A DNA stretch of 64,000 nt. It comes from Synechocystis sp. PCC 7509 (GTDB lineage Bacteria; Cyanobacteriota; Cyanobacteriia; Cyanobacteriales; Chroococcidiopsidaceae). A model generated the notes under the pieces. The model did no database searches and had not been told where the DNA came from. It saw nothing but the letters and a program-made list of their open reading frames with translations. How positions within the stretch are numbered: position 1 is the stretch's first letter; every line of letters begins with the position of its first letter. The DNA is taken from contig NZ_ALVU02000001.1 in the NCBI RefSeq assembly GCF_000332075.2, positions 3,112,324-3,176,323 of the forward strand, read 5' to 3'. The position numbers and the translations under genes were made by a program. Below are positions 45,292 through 53,800 of this stretch, one piece after another.

Positions 45292-46458
45292 ATGATCATA
45301 GCGGTTGCTAAAGAAATTGAAGTCGGTGAACGTCGCGTTGCTTTGATACCCGAAACTGTAGCGCGATTGGTGAAAAAAGGCTTAGAAGTATGGGTAGAAG
45401 CGGGTGCAGGCGATCGCGCATTTTTTACTGATGCAGCTTACGAAGCAGCCGGAGCAAAGGTTGTAGCCGATAGTATCGCGATTTGGGGCGAGGCAGATAT
45501 TTTGCTCAAAGTCGGCTTACCCCAAGAGCGAGAAGACGGGCGACAAGAAATTGATTTACTCAAAGTTGGAGCAGTATTAATTGGCTTTCTCAACCCCTTG
45601 GGAGCGCCGGAGACTGCCCAAAAACTAGCGGACAAGAAAGTTACGGCTTTTGCTATTGAACTAATCCCCCGCAGCAGTAGAGCGCAAAGCATGGATGCTT
45701 TATCGTCCCAAGCATCAGTAGCGGGTTACAAGTCTGTACTAATTGCGGCGGCGGCTTTGCCTAAATACTTTCCGATGTTAACAACGGCAGCAGGAACGAT
45801 CGCCCCAGCTAAAGTATTTATTATGGGAGCAGGGGTAGCAGGATTACAAGCGATCGCTACAGCAAGGAGATTGGGCGCAGTAGTGGAAGCTTTTGATATT
45901 CGTCCCGCAGTTAAAGAAGAAGTGCAAAGCTTGGGAGCAAAGTTTGTAGAAGTACAGCTAAACGAGGAAACCGTAGCCGCCGGAGGCTATGCCAAAGAAA
46001 TCTCCGCCGATGCTAGACAACTTACTCAACAAGTATTAGCCGAACACATCAAAAACTCAGATGTCGTAATCACAACGGCGCAAGTACAGGGTAAAAAAGC
46101 CCCGTTACTTGTCACCGAGGAAATGGTAGCGCAAATGAAGCCGGGATCGGTAATTGTTGATTTGGCGGCGGATCAAGGTGGCAATTGCGCCCGTACTGAG
46201 CCAGGAAAAGACGTGCAATGGCACGGCGTAACAATTATTGGCACGATTAATTTACCTTCTTCAATGCCCGTCCACGCCAGCCAAATGTATTCAAAAAACT
46301 TGGCTACTTTGGTGCAGTATTTAGTTAAAGACAACGCCCTCAACCTCGATTTTGCTGACGACATTATTGATTCTGCTTGCATTACGCATGACGGAGAGAT
46401 TCGCAACCAAAGAGTAAAAGATGCTTTAACGGCTACCAGTGCAACGGTGGGTAATTAG
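45292..46458 (+). CDS. pntA: NAD(P) transhydrogenase subunit alpha part 1
   Basis: The NAD(H)-binding domain I of proton-translocating transhydrogenase, of 388 residues. Seen: IAVAKEIEVGERRVALIPET, SMDALSSQASVAGYKSVLIA with the mobile-loop neighbourhood, the Rossmann motif FIMGAGVAGLQAIATARRLG, EAFDIRPAVKEEVQSLGAKF and the RQD-like VIVDLAADQGGNC. AAGGAG six bases upstream fixes the ATG. First of the three-gene operon pntA1-pntA2-pntB, the split form used by cyanobacteria. Confidence 0.95.
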   Translation: MIIAVAKEIEVGERRVALIPETVARLVKKGLEVWVEAGAGDRAFFTDAAYEAAGAKVVADSIAIWGEADILLKVGLPQEREDGRQEIDLLKVGAVLIGFLNPLGAPETAQKLADKKVTAFAIELIPRSSRAQSMDALSSQASVAGYKSVLIAAAALPKYFPMLTTAAGTIAPAKVFIMGAGVAGLQAIATARRLGAVVEAFDIRPAVKEEVQSLGAKFVEVQLNEETVAAGGYAKEISADARQLTQQVLAEHIKNSDVVITTAQVQGKKAPLLVTEEMVAQMKPGSVIVDLAADQGGNCARTEPGKDVQWHGVTIIGTINLPSSMPVHASQMYSKNLATLVQYLVKDNALNLDFADDIIDSACITHDGEIRNQRVKDALTATSATVGN

Positions 46459-46517
46459 TGGCGTTGTTTAAGTTAAGGGACAAAAGTGATCGCACGAGAT
46501 TTAAAAACCAACGCAAT

Positions 46518-46546
46518 GTAGAGACGTTGCAGTGCAACGTCTCTAC
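46518..46546. repeat. palindromic repeat inside the pnt operon
   Basis: GTAGAGACGTTGCA (46518-46531) and TGCAACGTCTCTAC (46533-46546) flank a single G. It lies in the 143-base gap between the first two transhydrogenase genes and shares its arms with copies at 13246-13270 and 55870-55898. Confidence 0.88.
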
Positions 46547-46601
46547 ACCGAAATTTATACATCTAATCAGCAATTAGTTTTTAAATAGGAGAATTTTAAC
46601 G

Positions 46602-46895
46602 ATGACAGAAGCATTAATTGCGGCATTATTCGTGTTTGTTTTAGCCTCTTTTGTTGGCTTTGAGGTAATTAATAAAGTCCCGCCAACTCTGCATACTCCT
46701 TTGATGTCTGGCGCTAATGCTATTTCGGGAATTGCCGTAATTGGCGCGTTAGTTGTTTCTGGGAGTAGAGACGTAAATATTAGTGTAATTTTGGGCTTGA
46801 TTGCGGTGGTACTGGCAACTATCAACGTCGTGGGCGGCTTTTTGGTTACTGATCGGATGTTGCAAATGTTTAAGAAAAAAGAGGTTAAAGCGTGA
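46602..46895 (+). CDS. pntA2: NAD(P) transhydrogenase subunit alpha part 2
   Basis: A 97-residue membrane subunit forming part of the proton channel (domain II). Three helices are visible, with IAALFVFVLASFVGFEVINK at the N-terminus, the conserved VPPTLHTPLMSGANAISGIA, and VVLATINVVGGFLVTDRMLQ near the end. TAGGAGAATT precedes the ATG. It overlaps pntB by four bases (GTGA), so the two are translationally coupled. Confidence 0.95.
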   Translation: MTEALIAALFVFVLASFVGFEVINKVPPTLHTPLMSGANAISGIAVIGALVVSGSRDVNISVILGLIAVVLATINVVGGFLVTDRMLQMFKKKEVKA

Positions 46896-48295
46896 ACGAT
46901 TTTTTACCAACGGGGATACAGCTAACTTATTTAGTTGCAGTGTGTTTATTTATCATCGGGTTAAAACAACTAGGATCGCCCGCTACAGCGCGTAATGGTA
47001 ACTTGTTAGCTTCCGGGGGAATGTTGCTGGCGGTGGGGGCAACTTTGCTAGATCGGCAAGTATTGAATTATGAGATGATTTTGGTAGGTTTAGCGATTGG
47101 TTCATTGATAGGCGCGATCGCAGCCCAAAGAGTCGCTATGACCGAAATGCCCCAAATGGTCGGTTTATTGAATGGTTTGGGGGGTTTAGCTTCAGCATTA
47201 GTAGCAGTGGCTGAGTTTTGGCGGCTAATTGGCAATGGCGAAGCTATCGGTTTAGATGCGAATATTTCTATGCTGTTAGATGTCTTTATTGGTGGCGTGA
47301 CTTTTACAGGCAGTATGGTTGCTTTTGCGAAGTTGCAAGGCTTAATTAGCGGCTCTCCGATTACTTTTCCATTGCAGCAACCAGTAAATATTTTGTTGCT
47401 GATTGGGTTTGTCGTCGGTAGCGGTTACTTATTGGTAACGCCGGAAAATGTACCTTTGTTTCTTGGTGTAGTTGCCGTGTCTTTGCTGCTGGGCGTATTG
47501 TTTGTAATTCCCATCGGTGGCGGCGATATGCCTGTAGTTATTTCGCTGTTAAATTCCTTGTCGGGAGTAGCAGCAAGTGCGGCGGGGTTTGTAGTCATGA
47601 ACAATATGCTAATAGTGGCTGGCGCTTTGGTAGGCGCGTCTGGGTTGATTTTGACTCAGATTATGTGTAAAGCAATGAATCGCTCGTTATTTAGCGTCTT
47701 ATTCGGCGCTTTTGGCGGTGGTAGTATTGCAAGCGGCGGTGCAGGTGCAACAGCAACCGATAAAAATGTCCGCAGTATTGACCCTGAAGAAGGTGCAATG
47801 ATGCTAGGTTATGCTCGTTCGGTTGTCATTGTTCCCGGCTATGGTATGGCAGTGGCTCAAGCACAGCATAGCGTGCGCGAACTCGCCGATCAATTGGAGC
47901 GCATGGGTGTAGATGTCAAATATGCCATTCACCCTGTAGCGGGGCGGATGCCGGGGCATATGAACGTATTACTGGCTGAAGCAAATGTTCCTTATCCTCA
48001 GTTATCAGATATGGACGATATCAACCCCCAGTTTGAACAAACCGATGTAGCTTTAGTAATTGGGGCAAATGATGTAGTTAATCCTGCCGCCCGTCATGAT
48101 ACCGCTAGTCCAATTTATGGGATGCCGATTTTGGAAGTAGACAAGGCAAAACAGACGATTGTGATCAAGCGCGGCATGAGTGCGGGTTTTGCTGGTATAG
48201 ACAATGAATTGTTTTACAAAGATAAAACTACTATGCTGTTTGGCAGCGCTAAAGATATGGTGGCGAAGTTAGTAGCTGAAGTGAAGCAACTGTAA
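46892..48295 (+). CDS. pntB: NAD(P) transhydrogenase subunit beta
   Basis: Carries the remaining membrane helices and the NADP(H)-binding domain III that completes hydride transfer to make NADPH. The 467-residue protein shows many helices, GGDMPVVISLLNSLSGVAAS and GFVVMNNMLIVAGALVGASG, then the NADP domain with VIVPGYGMAVAQAQHSVREL, GVDVKYAIHPVAGRMPGHMN and VIGANDVVNPAA. It starts with GTG overlapping pntA2 and is followed by a strong terminator. Confidence 0.96.
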   Translation: MNDFLPTGIQLTYLVAVCLFIIGLKQLGSPATARNGNLLASGGMLLAVGATLLDRQVLNYEMILVGLAIGSLIGAIAAQRVAMTEMPQMVGLLNGLGGLASALVAVAEFWRLIGNGEAIGLDANISMLLDVFIGGVTFTGSMVAFAKLQGLISGSPITFPLQQPVNILLLIGFVVGSGYLLVTPENVPLFLGVVAVSLLLGVLFVIPIGGGDMPVVISLLNSLSGVAASAAGFVVMNNMLIVAGALVGASGLILTQIMCKAMNRSLFSVLFGAFGGGSIASGGAGATATDKNVRSIDPEEGAMMLGYARSVVIVPGYGMAVAQAQHSVRELADQLERMGVDVKYAIHPVAGRMPGHMNVLLAEANVPYPQLSDMDDINPQFEQTDVALVIGANDVVNPAARHDTASPIYGMPILEVDKAKQTIVIKRGMSAGFAGIDNELFYKDKTTMLFGSAKDMVAKLVAEVKQL

Positions 48296-48329
48296 AGAGA
48301 GATAAATTTAATCGGACATCATAAATATT

Positions 48330-48376
48330 GCTTGCTTGATTAAGTTCAAAACTCAATCAAGCAAGCTGTTTTTTAT
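48330..48376 (+). terminator. Rho-independent terminator after pntB
   Basis: Arms GCTTGCTTGATT (48330-48341) and AATCAAGCAAGC (48355-48366) with a 13-base loop are followed by TGTTTTTTATT. It lies 34 bases past the pntB stop and separates it from the convergent hpsD-like gene. Confidence 0.85.
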
Positions 48377-48402
48377 TAAACATAGTTTTAATTTTTAATC
48401 TA

Positions 48403-48975
48403 TCAAATGGTACATTTGCTATCTTCATCAGTGCGAAGCGCTCCTAGTAAAGTAGATACAAATACGCAACGTTTGATATTGTTCGTTTCGTTACGAATGT
48501 TAAGGGTGACTTTTCCCTTTTGGACTGCTGCACCCCCGTCAGTGGTTTCAAGAGTACCATCAAATTTAAACCTTGCTCGATAGTAATTGGCAGGAGTTTG
48601 CCTCAAAGTAGTATAGGTTGAATTTATAGCGATGTGCTTAGAATCCGCTCCCAAAAGTGGTCGCCAATTTGTAGCGCTAGTACAAGCCCAAGTAGGATTA
48701 CTTTCAGGTAAACGAGTTACAGAAGATAAGATTTTACTCCCATCATCACGAAAACAAGCAGCCCAAGTACGTCTTTCTCGTTTGGCGCTAGATTGAGCAT
48801 TCCGCATTACTATAAAAACTTGTTCTTGGGCATTATTTAGGCGCTGGCGATTGATTAATCCTGTAAAGCTAGGAACTGCGATCGCTGATACTATACCAAC
48901 AAGAAAAACTGTAGTTGCTAATTCTAGCAATGTAAAACCAGCTACGGGCTGCTTTGACAAGCAATACTTGTTCAT
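48403..48975 (-). CDS. hpsD: GspH/FimT-type pseudopilin, HpsD-like
   Basis: A 190-residue prepilin-like protein. The 13-residue leader ends at Gly13, followed by FTLLELATTVFLVGIVSAIA with the conserved Glu at mature position 5. The globular part (AQEQVFIVMRNAQSSAKRER to the end) fits the GspH/FimT fold, with several cysteines. It is the last of four genes starting with hpsA. In Nostoc the hps locus drives polysaccharide secretion and gliding; assignment as HpsD rests on position and pseudopilin class. Confidence 0.78.
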   Translation of the reverse strand: MNKYCLSKQPVAGFTLLELATTVFLVGIVSAIAVPSFTGLINRQRLNNAQEQVFIVMRNAQSSAKRERRTWAACFRDDGSKILSSVTRLPESNPTWACTSATNWRPLLGADSKHIAINSTYTTLRQTPANYYRARFKFDGTLETTDGGAAVQKGKVTLNIRNETNNIKRCVFVSTLLGALRTDEDSKCTI

Positions 48976-49016
48976 TTTTTGTTTTAACTTAATGTGTTTA
49001 CAAACTGAAATACTAT

Positions 49017-50099
49017 TTAGTCAATTGCTTTAGGATCTTTATTAACGATACTTCGTCTCAAAACTTGAGTTCTTAGCGTCGGAAGCTTATTGTTATTACC
49101 AGGTTGTACTCTCCCTATGCTATTTCCCCGTAGAAAGACTAAAACATCTTGATTCAATGTTCTACCATCGTAAACATCCACGCCTAATTCCGAAGTTTTA
49201 TCTACTCTGACACAAGCATAAAAACTTCTCACGCCAGCAAAAGGTGTGGCAGTAACATCTGGCGAAACTCGATAATAAACATCATTGGTGAGATCGTCGA
49301 CAGGACAAGCCGTAGAATCGGCAACTGATGAATTTATTCGTTCCCCGTCAACAAAATCTACCAAAGTCTGAGGAATGTCATTGTTAAGGTTAGGTATAGC
49401 AGCTTGTAAATTGCTTACAGTACCACCTTTCAACTGCCAGGGCCACTTACGAAAACCTACACCTGGTTGTTCTGGACTGACATAATTTGCGATCGCAGTG
49501 CCATCACTTGCATAATTAGGCAATTCATAGCGTAGCAAGCGGGATTTACCATACCATCTAGGAATGTCAGTGTCTACGTTTTTTCTTAAAAAGTAAACAA
49601 CTAATGTGTAAGTTCTGCCGGAATTGCAAGGTACGCCTGCTGTAGGGGTAGCAGTGCCACAACTGTTAATTAGAGGGCTGGGCAGAGTGTCTAACTTCCA
49701 AAAAGCTAAAATTGGCATACTATTATTGTTAAAGTCAGTACCAAAATCTTTGATATGATTGACAACTCCAGGACAAAAGTCTGGGCTAACGGTAATTGCT
49801 GACTTACTTCCTTCTCCTGTAGCTGTTAAACATTCTCCAGGATAAACATATACTGCTTCTCGCAGATCGTTACTAATATAGTCAAGAGCAAGCTGCATAT
49901 CATTTTGAGTTTGGGTTTGTCCTGACTCTTGCTGATTGGTGGATACCAATTGAACCACCAAAGACATCAAACCTGATACTACAACTGAAGCGATCGCCAT
50001 ACTGATTATTAGTTCTACTAAAGTAAAACCAGATATTTTGCGTTTAGGATGATTAAACGACAATTGGCGCAATAGAAAAATAAAATATTTTATATTCAT
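49017..50099 (-). CDS. hpsC: GspJ/PilW-type pseudopilin, HpsC-like
   Basis: A 360-residue prepilin-like protein with leader ending Gly24 and mature start FTLVELIISMAIASVVVSGL, followed by TQNDMQLALDYISNDLREAV, the pattern of PilW/GspJ minor pseudopilins. The C-terminal part is large and Cys-containing. ATG 50099 is chosen over a TTG ten codons upstream. Spacing of 42 bases to the preceding gene and 41 to the next supports one operon with hpsA. Confidence 0.78.
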   Translation of the reverse strand: MNIKYFIFLLRQLSFNHPKRKISGFTLVELIISMAIASVVVSGLMSLVVQLVSTNQQESGQTQTQNDMQLALDYISNDLREAVYVYPGECLTATGEGSKSAITVSPDFCPGVVNHIKDFGTDFNNNSMPILAFWKLDTLPSPLINSCGTATPTAGVPCNSGRTYTLVVYFLRKNVDTDIPRWYGKSRLLRYELPNYASDGTAIANYVSPEQPGVGFRKWPWQLKGGTVSNLQAAIPNLNNDIPQTLVDFVDGERINSSVADSTACPVDDLTNDVYYRVSPDVTATPFAGVRSFYACVRVDKTSELGVDVYDGRTLNQDVLVFLRGNSIGRVQPGNNNKLPTLRTQVLRRSIVNKDPKAID

Positions 50100-50141
50100 T
50101 TTTTTACCTAATTTTGGCAATCTACTCAATAATAATCAACG

Positions 50142-50840
50142 TTACGGACTAAGATACTGCTTATATTTTTCTAAAGAAACTGTCGTTGCATCGCTACGAG
50201 CAACTGTAGTATAGGCAACCGCTAAAGGACTAAATTCTTGACTTCCATAACTTGTTGTCAGTCGCAAAGATGCAGGCAAAATTTGCAAGCTCCCAGCTCT
50301 AGCGACTTTTGAATAAACTCTAACTCCAAGTTGAAATGCAACTAACGTAGTTGTTCCAGTAGGTATTGCATTAGAGTTGTTGTCACGAAATATTTGTACG
50401 TAGTAGTCAACTTGAGCGTCGTTGTCTACATCAACACCAAAAGCTTTGGTAGTAGCATTAGCTAAAGCACGACTTAGATCGGTGTCAATTTTACCGCTAA
50501 CAATGGGAGTAGTAACAAAGGTTGTAGGAGCCGTTACTTTAGCAATATTGCTATCGGGTATTATGCCACTAGGAACGGGAGGTAATTTTGCTGTGTAGGC
50601 TCCTCCTTGTTCTACCAAAACTCTGATTCGATCAACTTCTGCTTGTGCCAGTTGCATAGCTTGTTCGGCTCTGCGGTTTTGTACGCGCGTAGCGGTGCTG
50701 ATAACAATTGGCGGTGTAATTGTGATTGCCACTACTGTTATTACCAATATTCCCATCAAAGATTCTACTAAGGTAAATCCTTGTGCTTCTATTTGGAGAT
50801 TGGTTTTTGGTTGCTTAAAAAGACTAAGATTACTAAGCAT
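50142..50840 (-). CDS. hpsB: GspI/PilV-type pseudopilin, HpsB-like
   Basis: A 232-residue prepilin-like protein with leader ending Gly21 and mature start FTLVESLMGILVITVVAITI; Glu5 is present. The next helix RAEQAMQLAQAEVDRIRVLV and a beta-rich body fit the GspI/PilV class. The start at 50840 gives a normal leader; an ATG at 50867 would overlap the hpsA stop by ten bases and is the alternative. Located 17 bases after hpsA. Confidence 0.76.
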   Translation of the reverse strand: MLSNLSLFKQPKTNLQIEAQGFTLVESLMGILVITVVAITITPPIVISTATRVQNRRAEQAMQLAQAEVDRIRVLVEQGGAYTAKLPPVPSGIIPDSNIAKVTAPTTFVTTPIVSGKIDTDLSRALANATTKAFGVDVDNDAQVDYYVQIFRDNNSNAIPTGTTTLVAFQLGVRVYSKVARAGSLQILPASLRLTTSYGSQEFSPLAVAYTTVARSDATTVSLEKYKQYLSP

Positions 50841-50857
50841 TTTTTTGGGGTGTGGTG

Positions 50858-53800
50858 TTAAGAACATTTGGGATCGACTTTGGTAGAAGTTGCACCAATG
50901 GTGGCACAACGCAGCTTTCTAATATAGGGGTCGTCTACAGGCAACTCTCTATAAAACTCACTACGAATAGAGCTAATAGTTGTAAAACGCTGTGAAACTG
51001 CGCCTGGAGCTTGAAACTGCAAGGCTACATCGTAACCCCAACGACGATTGGGAGGGCCATAATATTCGATTGGTTCATTTGCATCGGAGGTATCAAGTTT
51101 TTCCCAAGAATCTTGGTCAAAAGGGGCAGTGGCAGAGGTACTGAAGTTTAACTGAATAAAAGACCCAGAAAGATATAAATCAGTCTTTGGGTTACCATTC
51201 CAGGTTTCTAGAAAGCGAGGAAAGTTATGCAAACCCCCATAAGCTTGTTGTTGTCGCGAAGGTACAAGACCACTAATTAGAACGGCATTAATGCGGGTGA
51301 CTGAAGCTATATTTCTTTGTTTTCCATTGGTAAAAGCCTGGTATGCACCAGCGTACTTTACTCCTGGAGTAGCAGTACCTGTTCGAGGCGCTCCTTCGCT
51401 ATCAAAAACTATTGGAGACTTATCATCAGCTATATTTTCTCGAAGCCAGCTAGCAAAAGTAATACTACCAGTAGGACGGTTTTGGTTTAGATAAGAAGTG
51501 GCTATGTTGCCTGTACCACAACCATATTTAGCCTCGCTTATAGTAGTTGTACTGCTTGGTGCAGCAGATCCTGATACAAATAATCCATCTTCGATGCTAC
51601 CATCACAAAAACTGTTGGAAAGGATAGTAATAGCATCGGCAATAATTTCTGTAGGTCGCCACGAGTCAATAGCAGGTTTGGCAAACTCTGTACTAGGCGT
51701 TGTGCGAGTGTAAAAATTACTGTAAAAGCCACCAGTACCGTAGGTCAAAAGCTGAGTAAATTCTTCAAGTAAAGTGTTACTTGAGTTTTTATGTAAATTG
51801 AAGTCTCCTTGAATATAGGCGGTGTTATCAGAAATAAACGACAAACCGAAAGTGTTGTCTACACCCACTACCGTTCGGGCTAGAGTTGTTCCTTGCTTTA
51901 GGCGGAAACCATAAGGACGACGCGCTGGATCTGGGTAGTAATCAATTGGTTTGGGGCTAATACCTGTTCCACCTGCTGAAATCGCGCCATTACCATCCGA
52001 GCCATTTAATGGTGGGTCTTTGGGAGTAACTGCATCCATGCGCCAAATTTGTGATGGCGTGCCAGTGCTAGTTTCTGGAGGGCCAGAGGCAGTATTAGCG
52101 TCCCACACGCTTTTGTACTGAGGCCATGTCCCCAGAGGTGGTCTAGCAATGCCATCTTCTCTAACAGCATCTTCACGGAAGGCAAAAACAAGTCCGCTTG
52201 CAGGCAGCCAGGTATCAGCAGCATAAGGTTGATTTTGGCGTAACAAGTCAAGGTCAATGTTTAGCACTCTGACGCTCATCATTTCGCGCCCGTTGAATAA
52301 AGCCGTATCTTTGAAGGGAATGCGGTAGACCGTAGAGACTCCCCCCGCAGTTGTATATTTGATTAAGTTATTAGTTTTATCATTGGGTGCATTAGTACCG
52401 GGGCTGGCAATCGTTGCTGGATCTAGTTTCCAGTTAGCGATAGGTTGTGGAGTTAATCTAATGCTCTCTAGAGCGGTATCGTCATTAACAGTATTGAAAG
52501 TAGTACCTCCAATACCTTGATAAACTAACGTAGTTGGATTTACACCTGTAGAGTTTAGGTAAGTATCGGCACGAGATTCATTGCGATTGGCTGTGGGGAA
52601 AATGTAAGATAAAGCTTCATACTTTGGAACAATAGGAGTAGTAATAGGAGGACATAGCTTTGCCACTATGTATGGGTAGGGATGTATAGCAAGGGCAGAA
52701 GGGTTAAGGTTTGTACTACACACATAACCTACATTGTTACGTCGATCGCGATCAATCTGCTCTTTTAGATAAACCAACCAAGCTGTATCAGCGATCGGTA
52801 AATTTGCTTGAAACAACTTTGTAGTAACTTCTTCCGGTGTGGCTCCAGTTATAACTGGCATAGCTGTTGGAGCTAAAGCAGAATTTAAAGCCGTTAGGTT
52901 TACTATATTAGCTGCATTTGTATAACTATAATCTTTAAGTTTTTTAATTTCGTCAGCCAACATTCCTAAAGAACAATTAGCTGTATCAATGTAGGTTTTA
53001 TCGGCGGTGCTGAGATCGGCGTAACTAGAACCAGCGAGAATTGTCAGAGCGCGTCTTAAATTGGAGAAATCTCCGTTTTGCGTTAAGAGTGGGTAGGGGT
53101 GAACAACCGTTGAAGTTGACGCTTCTTGCTTGGGCGGAAATGCCCCATTAGGATCGCCGGAATAATTGGCAAGGTTCTTTAAAGCTATTAGCTGTGCAGC
53201 ATTAGGTCCTCCAGCACTTGGGGCGGTGTACTCCCATCCGTTTGTTCCCCTGCCAGTAAAAAAGTCATTTTTCAGTGTTACAGGTGTCCCACCTACGTTA
53301 AAGGTTACGTCTCTAAACGTAGCGCTGTTTTTGAGACTATCAGCAGTGCCAGGATGTACGGCAGTAGCCAAGCAAGCGACAGGTGTATCAACATTTTCAT
53401 GGAAGTAAATAGCTGTTGCTTGTACCGCCGCAAGATTGTCCCTTAAAGTTCGTCTTTGCAAGGCTTCGTGAGGTCTGCTTCCTAAAGAACCAGGTGCAGC
53501 AAGAGGATTGCCCAACTCTAGGCGCTGTCCAACAATAATTCGCAACCCTTGGTTGCGCGAACGGCGCTCCCAGTAACCATCTAGACCCACGTTATCAATG
53601 TTACCAGCTATAGGATCGTTGCTAACAAGTTCTGTAAGAGTGCTACTTATTGGATCTCCTACTTTGGTTGCTGCGGGTAGTCCACCCTTGGGTATTTTTG
53701 GCCCGTAGCGATTATCAGCCCGATAACTATCATCTACGTATGGTTTGGCAACTGCTTTATTGAAAACTCTCTGAGTTGCACCTTGAGCTAGAGGGTTGGT

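Noticed and set aside
50868-50909. Longer start of the HpsB-like pseudopilin within hpsA
   Set aside because: It would give a leader of over 40 residues and overlaps hpsA coding; the later Met gives a normal prepilin leader.
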